DNA of 64,000 nucleotides from Acidobacteriota bacterium (GCA_021779935.1 JAJXZT010000016.1:1-64000), one strand, 5' to 3'; positions 43,948-54,651 are shown, numbered from the stretch's first letter. Numbers and translations: made by a program. The notes: generated by a model not told the origin, from the letters alone.

Positions 43948-44204
43948 GTTCTTGACCTGCCTTCCGATCTCCGTCTGTTGGCGGTGACTGCCATCCAGGC
44001 TCTGGATCGTCTGTCAGCACAAATTATGAACGCAAGAGAGCTTGCGTGCTGTGCCGTATCGGTGATGCTCTGTCGCGAAATGGTACATCGTCCGCCGGAT
44101 CACCGCAAACAGCTTGACCCGCGCCGAGTGCTAAAATGGCAAGTTCCAGTTCCTCGACTCATCTGCCTTATTGGCGCAATTCCCTGGGAACTGTCCTTAT
44201 ACCT

Positions 44205-46925
44205 ATGCTCAGCGGCAACCAGATTCGTCGCATGTTCCTGGACTTTTTTGTCCAGAAGGGCCACCGCGAGGTGCATTCTTCCTCGCTTGTTCCGGCAAAC
44301 GACCCGACACTTCTATTTACCAACGCCGGCATGAACCAGTTCAAGGATGTCTTTCTCGGACTGGAAAAGCGCGAATACACACGTGCCACCACTTCGCAGA
44401 AGTGCGTGCGTGCCGGCGGCAAGCACAACGATCTCGAGAACGTCGGCTTCACCAATCGCCATCACACCTTCTTCGAGATGCTCGGCAATTTTTCATTCGG
44501 CGACTACTTCAAGCGCGATGCCGTTGCGTATGCGTGGGAACTCGTCACTTCGCCGCAGTGGTTTGGGATTGCCAAAGACAAGCTCTTCGTCACCATTTTC
44601 AAAGGCGAGAACGGAGTTGGCCGTGACGACGAAGCCTATGGCTACTGGGTCGAACAGGGTGTGCCGAAAGATCGCATTTACGAAATGGGCATGAAGGACA
44701 ACTTCTGGTCCATGGGTGATACCGGTCCGTGCGGTCCCTGTTCGGAGATTCACTATGACATGGGAGTTGCCGCCAGCGGCGAGGGTCACACCGATTGTGA
44801 ATTCGGTTGCGAGTGCGGACGCTATGTCGAGATCTGGAACCTGGTCTTCATGCAGTTCGACCGCGGCCCCGATGGCGTGCTTCACCCGCTTCCCAAGCCG
44901 TCGATCGACACCGGCGCAGGGCTCGAACGTGTGACCTCGGTTCTACAGGGCGTCATCTCCAACTACGACACCGACCTCTTTCTGCCGCTCATTAAACGCG
45001 CCGCGGATATTACCGGCGTCTCGCTGGAGAAGGAAGAAGAGAAGGAAGCGCACGCCAAGGGTGCTGCTTCACTCCGCGTAATCGCCGACCATGCTCGCGC
45101 GGCCACATTTCTGATTTCCGATGGAGTGATGCCGGCCAACGATGGACGCGGATACGTCCTGCGCAAAATCATTCGCCGCGCCATTCGTCACGGACGCCTG
45201 CTCGGACAGAACAAGCCGTTCCTCAGCGAGATGGTTTTTGCCGTACGCGACGAAATGAAGAACGCGTACCCGGAACTCATCGAGTCCGCTGAACGAGTCG
45301 CGAAAGTCGTGTTAACCGAAGAGACCCGCTTCGCGCATACGCTCGATATAGGATTGAAGCGCCTGGAAGACGATCTCGCTCCGTTGGTGGAAGGGAAGCG
45401 TGCGAACGCCGAAGCTCGCGCAATTTACTCAGGCGAGAAAGCGTTCAAACTCTACGACACCTTCGGACTTCCGCTCGACTTCATGGTGGATGCCGCGCGC
45501 GATCAGGGCATTCTCTTTGACCAGGCTGGTTTCGACCGCGCCATGGATGAGCAGCGTGCCACGGCGCGTGCTAGTTGGAAGGGCGCGAACAAGGCTACGG
45601 CTGCGCCTGTTTACGGAACACTGCCGCGGACCGACTTCGAAGGCTATCGGCAGATACAATCGAACGGCAGCGAAGTCCTTGCCATTATCAAAGATCAGCA
45701 GGGCGTGAAGGAACTCAAGCCCGGCGAGATCGGCGAGATCGTTCTTGATCACACTCCGTTCTACGCCGAGAGCGGCGGCCAGGTTGGCGATCGCGGCAAA
45801 CTTCTTGCCTCGGACCACGCGACCGTCGTCGCCGAAGTCGCCAGCGTGCATTATCCGATTCAGGGCGTACGCGCGCATGTTGTCACGGCGAAGAATTCCA
45901 TCGTCGTTGGCGATCTTGTCGATGCGGTTGTCGACCGCGAAACGCGCGAAGCTACGATGCGTCACCACACCGGCACGCATCTTTTGCATGCCGCGCTGCG
46001 CCAGGTGCTTGGAACGCATGTGAAGCAGGCGGGATCGCTCGTCGACCCGGGGCATCTGCGCTTCGACTTCTCGCACTTCACCGGCGTTGCCGACGAAGAG
46101 TTGCAGGACATTGAAGACATTGCGAACAGGGAAGTTCTGCGCAATGATCGCGTGGAGATCGTCGAAGACGTGCCGATCGATGTGGCTGTCAATGAGTACC
46201 ACGCCATGGCGCTCTTCGGAGAGAAGTACGGCGAGCGCGTTCGGGTCATCAAGATCGGAGATTTCTCCACCGAACTTTGTGGTGGCACGCACACGGGAGC
46301 GACGGGTGAGATCGGCCTCATCAAGATTCTCAAGGAAGGCTCGGTTTCCAGTGGCGTGCGCCGCCTGGAAGCAGTCGCCGGCGAAGTTTCGTTGCAGCAC
46401 TTCCGCAAGGATCACCAGCTTGAGAACGTTGTCTCCACGATTGTTGGACGCACCGACCACACACCGGCCGATGCGCTGCGTATCGAACTTGACCGTCGCG
46501 AAGAAGAACTGAAGCGGCTGCGAAAGGAACTCGAACAAGTACGCATGAAGTCGGCGGCATCAGCGGTGTCGTCCGCCGATGAACAAGCGAGGGACGTAAA
46601 GGGAATCAAGGTTCTCGTTCATCGCGCCGACAACCTCGAACGCCCGCAGTTGCGCACGCTGGTCGACAACTTTCGAAACAAGATCGGCTCCGGAGTCGTT
46701 GTTATCGGTTCGGTGGCTGATGGTAAGGTTGCGATCATCGCCGGCGTAACGAAGGATCTCACCAGCCGCATACAGGCGGGCAAGATCGTGGGCCAGGTGG
46801 CGCAGAAAGTTGGCGGCTCCGGCGGCGGACGTCCCGACATGGCGGAGGCCGGCGGCAAGAATCCTGAAGCGCTCGACCAGGCATTGCGCGAGGCCTACGC
46901 GGTCGTCGAGTTGTTGCTCGGCTAG
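44205..46925 (+). CDS. alaS: Alanyl-tRNA synthetase
   Basis: 906 residues from ATG 44205 ([20 protein letters not shown]), which matches the normal N-terminus; ATG 44136 would add 23 atypical residues. Class II catalytic motifs, e.g. [14 protein letters not shown] and [21 protein letters not shown], lie in the first 250 residues. The editing domain has [14 protein letters not shown] and [15 protein letters not shown] zinc ligands. The C-terminal oligomerisation domain ends [15 protein letters not shown]. It charges tRNA-Ala and removes mischarged Ser/Gly. A strong terminator follows. Confidence 0.98.
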   Translation: MLSGNQIRRMFLDFFVQKGHREVHSSSLVPANDPTLLFTNAGMNQFKDVFLGLEKREYTRATTSQKCVRAGGKHNDLENVGFTNRHHTFFEMLGNFSFGDYFKRDAVAYAWELVTSPQWFGIAKDKLFVTIFKGENGVGRDDEAYGYWVEQGVPKDRIYEMGMKDNFWSMGDTGPCGPCSEIHYDMGVAASGEGHTDCEFGCECGRYVEIWNLVFMQFDRGPDGVLHPLPKPSIDTGAGLERVTSVLQGVISNYDTDLFLPLIKRAADITGVSLEKEEEKEAHAKGAASLRVIADHARAATFLISDGVMPANDGRGYVLRKIIRRAIRHGRLLGQNKPFLSEMVFAVRDEMKNAYPELIESAERVAKVVLTEETRFAHTLDIGLKRLEDDLAPLVEGKRANAEARAIYSGEKAFKLYDTFGLPLDFMVDAARDQGILFDQAGFDRAMDEQRATARASWKGANKATAAPVYGTLPRTDFEGYRQIQSNGSEVLAIIKDQQGVKELKPGEIGEIVLDHTPFYAESGGQVGDRGKLLASDHATVVAEVASVHYPIQGVRAHVVTAKNSIVVGDLVDAVVDRETREATMRHHTGTHLLHAALRQVLGTHVKQAGSLVDPGHLRFDFSHFTGVADEELQDIEDIANREVLRNDRVEIVEDVPIDVAVNEYHAMALFGEKYGERVRVIKIGDFSTELCGGTHTGATGEIGLIKILKEGSVSSGVRRLEAVAGEVSLQHFRKDHQLENVVSTIVGRTDHTPADALRIELDRREEELKRLRKELEQVRMKSAASAVSSADEQARDVKGIKVLVHRADNLERPQLRTLVDNFRNKIGSGVVVIGSVADGKVAIIAGVTKDLTSRIQAGKIVGQVAQKVGGSGGGRPDMAEAGGKNPEALDQALREAYAVVELLLG

Positions 46926-46945
46926 AGATACAGGGAAGTCAGAAC

Positions 46946-46980
46946 AAAGGCCACGGCTTCGGTCGTGGCCTTTTTCTTTT
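46946..46980 (+). terminator. Terminator of alaS
   Basis: GGCCACG (46949-46955) and CGTGGCC (46964-46970) form a stem with an 8-base loop, followed by TTTTTCTTTT. Confidence 0.9.
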
Positions 46981-46992
46981 GGTGTTCGGCGT

Positions 46993-48237
46993 TCAGCGGG
47001 CGACGGGTATCTCCGGCTTCTTGTCGAATTTTTCCGACCAGCGGATGCGGCCAGTCATTTGCATTACCACGAACAGGGTCGCGATTGACCCAATCGTTAT
47101 CGACAATCCAGTGAACCCCTTAAAGAAAAACGCATACGAAAACAGCACCAGGTAGATGAACTGCGAAATACCTGCTTCCACAGCCGCAAATCGCATGCCC
47201 AGCACGAGTCTCAGATAACTGACGACAAGGAAGATCGAGACCACAGAACAGATGATGAACGCAAGGTGGATTGAGATGTGGTCCACCAGGTATGCCATCA
47301 GTAAATGAAAGGCGAAGAACGCGGCCGCAAGGAAGAAGTAGTTCATCGGATGCAATTCGATGCCGCGAATCGTGGTGATGATGAACATGATGAAGAAGAA
47401 AAAGAACAGCGACACGGGCGCAAAGAAACTGATTTGTCCGGCGAGCGGCCCGGGTTGCAGTTTTTCCGGCATCACCATGGCGATCTGGAAACCGGAAAGC
47501 AGGTTCGAGTAGCGCCAGGTGAGTTCCCATCCGCCCGCGATCCGCTTTTTGTCTGTTGGGGAGAGAGAATTGTCCGGAAAATCGATGGCGTTGAAGTTCG
47601 TCGTCATCACCAGCGAGAAATTCCTGATCTGCGTAACGTCATCACCGAACCGATACCACCAATTGTCCATTCCCTGTGACTTGTACGCGACCGAATAGCG
47701 AACGACCTGTCCTGGTTGCATGTGCAGTGAGGTTGCCGCACCCGCGTTCGTGATTGCCGTGGCGACCGGAACGCCGTCCACGGTGACATGGAAGCCGTCA
47801 TAGACCGCCTTCCCCGCTGGAAAAGGAAACTGAATCGTGACTTGCTCGTCTTTGGTGCTTGTATTTGTAAATGTGTATGCTCCGTCAAATTGCACGCCAT
47901 AGGTGCTGTACCAGAGCAATCCCTTCTGCCGATGATGGAGTTCAAAATTGACATGAATGTCGCTGCTCTCGAGCGGGAGCGAAACGTTGGAGGTGGTATC
48001 GACGAAGTCGCTTACGGTTTTTCCAAACTGTTCCCGGTCAACCTTGACTTGCCTGGTGACGGTGAAGCTTGCGGACGGTGGCAGCTGATTTTGAGGGGTA
48101 CCCCATGTGCTGCCGACGGACGATTTCAATTTGCCCGATAAATCATTGGTTCGAGCAGAGATTGTCCCTCCCAGGATCATCCATGCGACGGACGTGCAAA
48201 AGAAGATGAAGGCAATTGCAGCGATGCGTTTGACCAT
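46993..48237 (-). CDS. CreD-family inner membrane protein
   Basis: 414 residues from ATG 48237 (MVKRIAAIAFIFFC), with GGAG upstream. One N-terminal TM helix, a ~260-residue periplasmic beta-rich domain (SSDIHVNFELHHRQKGLLWY, YTFTN), then about six TM helices at ~290-400 with HPMNYFFLAAAFFAFHLLMAYLVDH, the CreD signature. E. coli CreD responds to the CreBC system and affects envelope integrity and colicin tolerance; no CreBC pair is visible here. A sigma70-type promoter and a palindrome precede it. Confidence 0.88.
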   Translation of the reverse strand: MVKRIAAIAFIFFCTSVAWMILGGTISARTNDLSGKLKSSVGSTWGTPQNQLPPSASFTVTRQVKVDREQFGKTVSDFVDTTSNVSLPLESSDIHVNFELHHRQKGLLWYSTYGVQFDGAYTFTNTSTKDEQVTIQFPFPAGKAVYDGFHVTVDGVPVATAITNAGAATSLHMQPGQVVRYSVAYKSQGMDNWWYRFGDDVTQIRNFSLVMTTNFNAIDFPDNSLSPTDKKRIAGGWELTWRYSNLLSGFQIAMVMPEKLQPGPLAGQISFFAPVSLFFFFFIMFIITTIRGIELHPMNYFFLAAAFFAFHLLMAYLVDHISIHLAFIICSVVSIFLVVSYLRLVLGMRFAAVEAGISQFIYLVLFSYAFFFKGFTGLSITIGSIATLFVVMQMTGRIRWSEKFDKKPEIPVAR

Positions 48238-48314
48238 CTTGTCTCCGTGGCCACTTGCGAATTGCCGCTTGTCCGTTGTGCAAGCAACCGCGGCTGCAAA
48301 TGGATCGTGGAGCA

Positions 48315-48366
48315 TATTTATTCATGGTAGTAGTATTTGTCAACAAGAACTTTATAGTATAAAGTT
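48315..48366 (-). promoter_or_regulatory. Promoter and 19-base palindrome upstream of the creD-like gene
   Basis: On the minus strand TTGACA (48343-48338), a 17-base spacer and TAAATA (48320-48315) make a good sigma70-type promoter. Just upstream, AACTTTATA-G-TATAAAGTT (48348-48366) is a palindrome with 9-base arms, extendable with CAAGAA/TTCTTG outer arms. Its place right before the -35 box fits an activator or repressor site. Confidence 0.55.
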
Positions 48367-48379
48367 ATTCTTGCTGGAA

Positions 48380-48407
48380 AAGGAAAAGGCGTGGAGTAAT
48401 CCACGCC
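48380..48407 (-). terminator. Terminator of the MscS-like gene
   Basis: On the minus strand GGCGTGG, a 6-base loop and CCACGCC are followed by TTTTCCTTTT, 22 bases past the mscS stop. Confidence 0.85.
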
Positions 48408-48428
48408 CTATGTCTGTCAGCTAAGGGG

Positions 48429-49523
48429 CTATTTCAATTGTTCCGGCTGGTGCATGTAAACGGTGTGGATCGGGAAGGGGATGTTGATTCCTTCCCGGCG
48501 GTAGCGCGCGGTCAGGCGCTTGATGAATTCGTGTTTGATCAGGTATTGGTCCGTGAATTCCTTCCCGCGAAGGATGACGGAAAAGTTGATGCTGGAGCCG
48601 CCGAATTCGTTATAGCGGATGAATGGCGCGTGGGTAGGCACTCCGCCCTGTACCTGTTGCATCACTTCGCGCGCCACTTCAATGGTCACCCGCTCCACCT
48701 TTTCCAGGTCGCTGTCATACGCCACGCCAAGGTTAATAACCACCGACAATTCCTGTTCCGGTTGGTAGTAGTTGGTGGTAACCGTGGTGGCCAGTTTGGA
48801 GTTTGGCAGCACGAACATGTTGTTCGACAGGCCGCGCACCATCGTGTGGCGCCATCCGATATCGGTGACGTAGCCCTCTTCGCCGGTTGCCAGCTTGATG
48901 TAGTCGCCGACCTTTACCTGGCCCGACGCGATGATCTGCAATCCCGCGAAAAGGTTTGCGAGCGTGTCTTGCAGCGCGAGTGCGACGGCGAGTCCGCCAA
49001 CACCCAATGCGGTGAGCACCGGAGTGATGGAGATGCCGAGCGTCTGCAGAATGACCAGGAAGCCCAGGAGATAGACGACAATCGCGGCCAAATTTCTGAG
49101 TATCGACGTGGACGGGAATCGTCCATCGGAATGCCCGGAGTAAAGGGAAGTGAGGTTGGTGACCAGACGGGCAACGCCAACAGTGATAGTCAGGATTACC
49201 AGGCCCACAATCGAATTGACGAGGATCGTGTCAAGACGAGGCCGCAGGTTCATCGCATCGATGGCTGCGTCCATACCGCCCAGCATGCACCAGATCCATG
49301 GCAACCCGTGGAGGGCCGAAATGATGGCCGTGTCGGTTTTCCGTTTTGTTCGCTTTACCAGCCGTTGAAGGTATCCAAGCAGCGCTTTTTCAATCAGCCA
49401 GCCAAGCGCAATGCCGCCAAGTACCCAAGCGACAGGCACGATCCAAGGATTGTCCGCGAGAAGTTTTTGAAGTTCAGGGTTGGACAGAACGTCGCTACGA
49501 AAAGAAGACAGTACGCCCCACAT
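48429..49523 (-). CDS. MscS-family mechanosensitive channel
   Basis: 364 residues. Four to five TM segments in the first 200 residues; the pore helix TM3 is shown by GVGGLAVALALQDTLANLFAGLQI with its Gly/Ala zipper at ~175-200. The cytoplasmic beta domain follows (KVGDYIKLATGEEGYVTDIGWR, VLPNSKLATTVTTNYYQPE). It opens on membrane tension to release solutes during osmotic downshock. It is transcribed next to, but terminated before, the creD-like gene. Confidence 0.94.
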   Translation of the reverse strand: MWGVLSSFRSDVLSNPELQKLLADNPWIVPVAWVLGGIALGWLIEKALLGYLQRLVKRTKRKTDTAIISALHGLPWIWCMLGGMDAAIDAMNLRPRLDTILVNSIVGLVILTITVGVARLVTNLTSLYSGHSDGRFPSTSILRNLAAIVVYLLGFLVILQTLGISITPVLTALGVGGLAVALALQDTLANLFAGLQIIASGQVKVGDYIKLATGEEGYVTDIGWRHTMVRGLSNNMFVLPNSKLATTVTTNYYQPEQELSVVINLGVAYDSDLEKVERVTIEVAREVMQQVQGGVPTHAPFIRYNEFGGSSINFSVILRGKEFTDQYLIKHEFIKRLTARYRREGINIPFPIHTVYMHQPEQLK

Positions 49524-49643
49524 GCATCAAGAGTACAGCCCCTTGCCCGCCAGCGCAAAGGGTACGGCTACGCCGGGGCCTTTCAGCGAGTCGAGCCAGC
49601 CGCGCAAACCCGATAAACAGGAATCGATATATGTCTATGCCGC

Positions 49644-50759
49644 TTATTTCCCGAAGCCGTGCATGTCGTTGCGCGTGGCCTCGGCGGTGCCGGAGATTCC
49701 CTGTACCCGAAGCTTGAAGTCGTCGGGATTGGATGCGTTCTCCATGGCCGTTTCGTAATTGATGAGACCTTTCTGCAATAGGTCATAGAGCGACTGATCG
49801 AAGGTCTGCATCCCGTATTGCGACGTTCCCTGGGAGAGCAGTTCCTTGATATTGCGCGTCTTCTCCGGCGTGATGATGCATTCGCGAATGTACGCGGTGG
49901 AGATAAGCACCTCGACGGCCGGCACGCGGCCGGGTCCGTCGGAGCGCCTGACGAGTCGCTGGCTGATGACGGCGCGGAGCGTGGCCGCGAGTTGCATTCG
50001 GACCTGTTTCTGCTCGGGCGGGGGAAAGACTGAGATGATGCGGTTGACAGTTTCCACGGCGTCCAGCGTGTGCAGAGTGGAGAACACCATGTGGCCGGTT
50101 TCAGCGGCATGCAGAGCAGTGGAGATCGTTTCCAGGTCACGCATTTCGCCGACGAGGATCACGTCTGGATCCTGGCGGAGACTGGAGCGCAACGCCGAAC
50201 CGAAGGACGGAGTGTCAACCTCGACCTCGCGCTGGTTCACAAAGCCCTTCTTGTCGCGATGGAGGAATTCGATCGGGTCTTCGATGGTGATGATGTGTTC
50301 GGAGCGCGTGGAGTTAATGCGGTCGATCATGGCCGCAAGCGTGGTCGATTTTCCGGAGCCGGTCACTCCCGTCACCAGCACAAGGCCGCGCGCCTCTTCG
50401 CAGATCTTTTCGATGATCGACGGCAGGAAGAGCTCGTCGAGTGCACGGATCTTGGTGGGAATGACGCGGAGCACGATTCCGACGTTTCCACGCTGCTGGA
50501 AAACGTTGACGCGAAAGCGCCCCAGTCCGGCGACGCCATATGCCATGTCGAGTTCGGCAGACTCCTTGAACTTCTGTTTCTGCCGGTTTGACATCATGCT
50601 GAAGGCCATATTCAGCATGTCCTCGGCGGTGACGCGCGTTTGTTCGGTCAGCGGGAGTAATTCCCCATCGATGCGGATGTGCGGGTAGTTGCCGACCTTC
50701 AGGTGAAGGTCGGACGCTTTGCGGTCCATCGCAATCCGTAGCAGATCATCTATTTGCAT
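49644..50759 (-). CDS. pilT: Type IV pilus retraction ATPase PilT
   Basis: 371 residues from ATG 50759 (MQIDDLLRIAMDRKASDLHLKVGNYPHIRI), the usual PilT start. Walker A GVTGSGKSTT at ~128-137, Asp box TIEDPIEFLH, Walker B SSLRQDPDVILVGEMRDLET and the His box HMVFSTLHT are all intact. It powers pilus retraction for twitching motility. No pilB/pilC is adjacent, so it is separate from the main pilus operon; two PilZ proteins occur elsewhere in the window. Confidence 0.95.
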   Translation of the reverse strand: MQIDDLLRIAMDRKASDLHLKVGNYPHIRIDGELLPLTEQTRVTAEDMLNMAFSMMSNRQKQKFKESAELDMAYGVAGLGRFRVNVFQQRGNVGIVLRVIPTKIRALDELFLPSIIEKICEEARGLVLVTGVTGSGKSTTLAAMIDRINSTRSEHIITIEDPIEFLHRDKKGFVNQREVEVDTPSFGSALRSSLRQDPDVILVGEMRDLETISTALHAAETGHMVFSTLHTLDAVETVNRIISVFPPPEQKQVRMQLAATLRAVISQRLVRRSDGPGRVPAVEVLISTAYIRECIITPEKTRNIKELLSQGTSQYGMQTFDQSLYDLLQKGLINYETAMENASNPDDFKLRVQGISGTAEATRNDMHGFGK

Positions 50760-50997
50760 GAAGGTATCCGGTGAAAACGAGCCTCGCTGCTGGAAATTAT
50801 CACGTCCGAGCGGCGGACGCAATGAAGTGCCTCAGCAATCGGAAGTACATGTATCAAATGTGGTCAGGCGGGCATCTCACGGCGACTGTTCTCCTCGTGA
50901 CAATCGGTCCCGGAAGATTTTCCTTCAAGGCATGGTCAACGAGCAGACGAAAATCCCCTTGAAGCTTCTTCCGGCGTGGCGCATCTGTAGAGGAAGC

Positions 50998-52401
50998 ATG
51001 AGTACACAGCCAACCACGGCCACAGATCCGGAGCGCACGGCCCACAGAAACCGCGGCTCAGAGCCAGAAGGCAGATATCGTTTCCCTCCGGGGCTTGATG
51101 TCAATCTTCTATGGTATGCGCTGCGGCGCTTTCTCCCGGTAGACCCGATTGCGTTGTTCTCCCACCTTGGCAACACATACGGCGACATCGCGCACTATAA
51201 GCTCGCGCACCGGCACATCGTGTACCTCAACCATCCTGAATATATTCGCGAAGTGCTGGTTGTGCAGCACGCCAACTTCATCAAGGAAAGGGTGCAGCAA
51301 CGCTCGAAGATCCTGCTTGGCAATGGCATGATTACGGCCGATGGCGATACACACTGGGGCCAGCGGAGGGTTGCGCAGCCGGCCTTCCACCGTCAGCGCA
51401 TCGCCACGCATGCAGGCGAAATCGTGCGGCGCGCCGTAGAATTGCGCGAGCAATGGCAGCCAGACTCCGAGGTGGATATCTATCGCGAGATGATGCACTA
51501 CAGTCTCGGCGTCGTCGGCAGCGCGTTTTTTGGCCGCGACCTCGGCGAGGAAGTTGTCGCGCTCAACAGTGCGGTCAGCGACATCATGGACGTCTACCAC
51601 CCGCTGGTGCTTCTGCCGGGAATCCGCACTTTGCTGAAGATTCCGTTCACGCCACTGCGCAAGGCCATCCGTGCAAGGGATGCAATACACGCGATGGCTG
51701 ACAGGTTGATCGACCAACACCGGCTGCAGGATGACAACGGCGACCTGCTCTCGATGATGTTGAACGCTGAGCGGCAGATGCAATGGTCAGACGAAGATCT
51801 GCGCGGGCAGGTGGTCACGATCTTTCTTGCAGGATACGAGACCATGGCGATTGCGCTGACGTGGACCTGGTATTTCCTTTCGCAAAACCCGGATGTGGAG
51901 GCGCGGATGCACGCGGAGATTCAAGAAGCGCTCGGCGACCGGGTGCCCGTGTATGAAGACCTTCCACGATTGCAGTACACGGAGATGGTGCTGGCCGAAT
52001 CGATGCGCCTGTATCCCCCGGCGTGGGCGATGGGGCGGGAGGCCGTGCGGGATTTCGCTCTCGGCGAGTGGTCGTTTCCCGCGGGGACCACGGTGCTGAT
52101 GAGCCAATACGTGATGCATCGTGATCCGAGGTATTTTGATGACCCGCTGAAGTTTGTTCCCGAGCGACACACGCCGGAGGCGCGGGCTGGGCGTCCTCGC
52201 GGGACGTACTTGCCGTTCGGCATGGGGCCGCGTCAATGCATTGGGGAGTCTTTTGCATGGATGGAGGGCGTGTTGACGCTGGCCACGCTGGTGCAGCGCT
52301 TTCGTGTTGAACTCGTACCCGGCCAGCGCATTGAACCGCAGCCACTGTTTACGCTACGTCCGAAGTATGGAATCTGCATGACGCTGAAATCTCGGGGCTG
52401 A
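50998..52401 (+). CDS. Cytochrome P450
   Basis: 467 residues from ATG 50998, with AGAGGAAGC upstream. The I-helix motif AGYET lies at 278-282 (G-x-E-T instead of the common G-x-D-T), the K-helix ESMR at ~335, and the heme-binding loop FGMGPRQCIGE at 407-417 with the axial Cys at 414. The WGQRRVAQPAF and FVPERHT regions are typical of CYP102/CYP4-like bacterial monooxygenases. The redox partner is not in the window. The substrate is unknown. Confidence 0.95.
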   Translation: MSTQPTTATDPERTAHRNRGSEPEGRYRFPPGLDVNLLWYALRRFLPVDPIALFSHLGNTYGDIAHYKLAHRHIVYLNHPEYIREVLVVQHANFIKERVQQRSKILLGNGMITADGDTHWGQRRVAQPAFHRQRIATHAGEIVRRAVELREQWQPDSEVDIYREMMHYSLGVVGSAFFGRDLGEEVVALNSAVSDIMDVYHPLVLLPGIRTLLKIPFTPLRKAIRARDAIHAMADRLIDQHRLQDDNGDLLSMMLNAERQMQWSDEDLRGQVVTIFLAGYETMAIALTWTWYFLSQNPDVEARMHAEIQEALGDRVPVYEDLPRLQYTEMVLAESMRLYPPAWAMGREAVRDFALGEWSFPAGTTVLMSQYVMHRDPRYFDDPLKFVPERHTPEARAGRPRGTYLPFGMGPRQCIGESFAWMEGVLTLATLVQRFRVELVPGQRIEPQPLFTLRPKYGICMTLKSRG

Positions 52402-52525
52402 ATTGTCCCGGGCGAAACGCGCCACACACATCCGTGAACTATCTTTTCCGAATCGCCCCGCTGCCGGTGCTAAAATTCATGCCGCGCACGATATATCGTT
52501 AGACTCATCCAAGGAGGACCGAGCC

Positions 52526-52822
52526 ATGGTGAACGTTATAGTTCGTCACAAGGTGCAGGATTTCGAGCGCTGGAAGGGCACGTTCGATAGCTGTCTGAAC
52601 ATGCGCAAGGCGGGCGGAGAGCTGAACTACCGGATTTTTCATCAGCACAATAACGCCGATGAGATCGTCCTCCTGTTCGAATACAGCTCGCTGGAAATGG
52701 CGCAGGAGTACATGGCTTCTGACTACCTGAAGAAGGCCATGGCGGACGCCGGAGTAGTTGGGCCGCCGGACATCCTCTTCCTGGATGAAGTGCGGTCGCT
52801 GCGCCGCACCGCAGCAGACTAA
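52526..52822 (+). CDS. Small dimeric alpha-beta barrel (ABM-like) protein
   Basis: 98 residues from ATG 52526, with AAGGAGG upstream. Ferredoxin-like pattern: VNVIVRHKVQDFERWKGTFD, YRIFHQHNNADEIVLLFEY, MAQEYMASDYLKKAMADAG. It resembles antibiotic-biosynthesis-monooxygenase or dimeric alpha-beta barrel proteins. No catalytic residue can be named. It follows the P450 gene by 124 bases on the same strand; a link is possible but not shown. Confidence 0.75.
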   Translation: MVNVIVRHKVQDFERWKGTFDSCLNMRKAGGELNYRIFHQHNNADEIVLLFEYSSLEMAQEYMASDYLKKAMADAGVVGPPDILFLDEVRSLRRTAAD

Positions 52823-52937
52823 ACCGCAGAATCTCCCGTGCCGACCCGGCGTGCGCCACGCGCGTCCGCGATTCCGCTTGGCTTCGCTTCTCCAACTCTA
52901 ATTACAAATTTCGGAAACCCGGACATTCCCTGCGACT

Positions 52938-53867
52938 TCAGCCGCGTGGCGGGGTGATCGCCATCCGCGTAGCGGCATCCGGCACAGAGTTCTGGAAACT
53001 CACACTGTGGCCATTGGTTTCCACGCCAAGCTGTTTCCATAATTGATCCAAATCGACGTTCACGGGCTTGTCGCGCATCTTGCCGTAGAGGTTTTCCAGC
53101 ACATGCGTCCCAGTGGCGCGGTCGCCAGTGGCGAGAGCCTTTTCAATCGTCCAGTCCTGCGAAATCACTCCGCCGTGGTTGACGATTGCTCGCAACGCAT
53201 CCTGCAACCCCATGCGATTGTGCGTCTGTTCGCGAATTTGCACGTCGGCCAACAGGCAGAACATCGCCCCGCCCCAGTACGTTCGTCCCCAGGTCGATGT
53301 GCGGTCCAGGCCCATGTCTCCCGGGGCCGGTTCGCCCTGCGGCATGTCGCGGACGAACTGCCGCCACACGGAACTCACGGGGTACTCGTCGACCTCGGCA
53401 CGCGCGATTGGCTCCACGTAGGTTGCGATTCCTTCCTCGATCCAATGATGGTTGTCGGCCATGGAAGGGAAGGCGAGGTGAACCATTTCGTGCGTCAGCA
53501 TCCAGTCACGTTTCAACTCGGCGACCGTGGTTTCCGTTCCGACATGAATCATGATGGTGCCGCCATGCCAGGGAAATGTGACTCCGTGACGCACGCCTGA
53601 GCCCTCGAAACTCCGAATGCGCAGCGTGACATGAGCCACCGGGTAGTGGCCATAGTAGTGCGTCACGGCCGTGGCCGCAGCTCGAACCCAGTGGAGCAAT
53701 TCGGCGCGCGAAAGCGCCATTGAACTGTCAGGCAATCTGACGTCGATGGTACCGCCGCCCATCACGATCATTGTGCGTTGCGGCCCGGCTTGTCCCGCGA
53801 GCGCCAGCGGAAAGGTTCCGAATAACAGAGACAACAGCATCAACAGTCCGGCAGATTTCACTCGCAT
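52938..53867 (-). CDS. Secreted zinc metallopeptidase-like protein (gluzincin HExxH)
   Basis: 309 residues. A signal peptide (LLMLLSLLFGTFPLALA) precedes a domain with THEMVH at ~128-133, whose HExxH pattern gives two zinc His ligands, and WIEEGIATYVEP about 20 residues later, where the first Glu of EEG is the third ligand. This is the M1/M61-like gluzincin arrangement. The N-terminal half (YYGHYPVAHVTLRI) resembles M61-associated regions. The target is unknown. Confidence 0.85.
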   Translation of the reverse strand: MRVKSAGLLMLLSLLFGTFPLALAGQAGPQRTMIVMGGGTIDVRLPDSSMALSRAELLHWVRAAATAVTHYYGHYPVAHVTLRIRSFEGSGVRHGVTFPWHGGTIMIHVGTETTVAELKRDWMLTHEMVHLAFPSMADNHHWIEEGIATYVEPIARAEVDEYPVSSVWRQFVRDMPQGEPAPGDMGLDRTSTWGRTYWGGAMFCLLADVQIREQTHNRMGLQDALRAIVNHGGVISQDWTIEKALATGDRATGTHVLENLYGKMRDKPVNVDLDQLWKQLGVETNGHSVSFQNSVPDAATRMAITPPRG

Positions 53868-54022
53868 GAGAACTTCTCTCGTCGTGGCTCACTCGAACTG
53901 GGAGCTCGTTCTTTTAAGATGCTTCCTAATGCAGAATTGAGGCGGATACATCCATCGCTGGAAGATATATTGTTAGCTTCACATTAATACGTACGAGGGA
54001 GACAAACCCTCCACAGGAGGAC

Positions 54023-54607
54023 GTGTTGCGCAGGATATGCGTATTTTGTGGTTCGAGTGCTGGTGTCCGGAATGAATACCGCTCGGCGGCGGAAAGCGTT
54101 GGCCGTTATCTTGCCGCGCAGGGAATTGGCGTGGTCTACGGCGGAGGCAAGGTCGGACTGATGGGCGTGGTTGCCGACGCCGCGCTGGCCGCTGGCGGGG
54201 AAGTCATTGGCGTGATTCCCGATGCACTGATGCGAAAAGAGATTGGACACGGCACGCTGACGCGCCTCCACGTAGTACCGTCGATGCACGAGCGCAAGGC
54301 GAAGATGGCCGAGCTATCGGATGCCTTCATTGCGCTGCCGGGAGGCTTCGGCACTTTCGAGGAATTCTGCGAAGTGATCACATGGAGCCAGCTTGGGCTG
54401 CATCGTAAGCCGTGCGGGTTGCTCAACGTGGAGGGCTACTACACGCCCATGCTGAAGATGTTCGACCATGCGGTGAGCGAAGGATTTCTGCGCGCGGAGA
54501 ATCGCCGTCTGGTGATCGCCAATGGCAACATTGAAGCGATGGTGGAAGCATTTCGCAACTTCCGTCCGGTAGCGGTCGAGAAGTGGATCGGCCGAAAAGA
54601 AATTTAA
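54023..54607 (+). CDS. LOG family protein (TIGR00730, nucleoside-5'-monophosphate phosphoribohydrolase type)
   Basis: 194 residues from GTG 54023; TTG 54026 is also well placed relative to CAGGAGG. Rossmann-type core: ICVFCGSSAGVRNEYRSAAE, VVYGGGKVGLMG at ~36-47, and the family signature PGGFGTFEEFCEVITWSQLG at ~109-128. Characterised LOG proteins release free base from nucleotide monophosphates. A GGGAGCCG/CGGCTCCC hairpin (54612-54633) lies after the stop. Confidence 0.92.
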   Translation: MLRRICVFCGSSAGVRNEYRSAAESVGRYLAAQGIGVVYGGGKVGLMGVVADAALAAGGEVIGVIPDALMRKEIGHGTLTRLHVVPSMHERKAKMAELSDAFIALPGGFGTFEEFCEVITWSQLGLHRKPCGLLNVEGYYTPMLKMFDHAVSEGFLRAENRRLVIANGNIEAMVEAFRNFRPVAVEKWIGRKEI

Positions 54608-54651
54608 ATACGGGAGCCGCCGGCTCGGCTCCCTCATGTCTGGTCTCGCGT

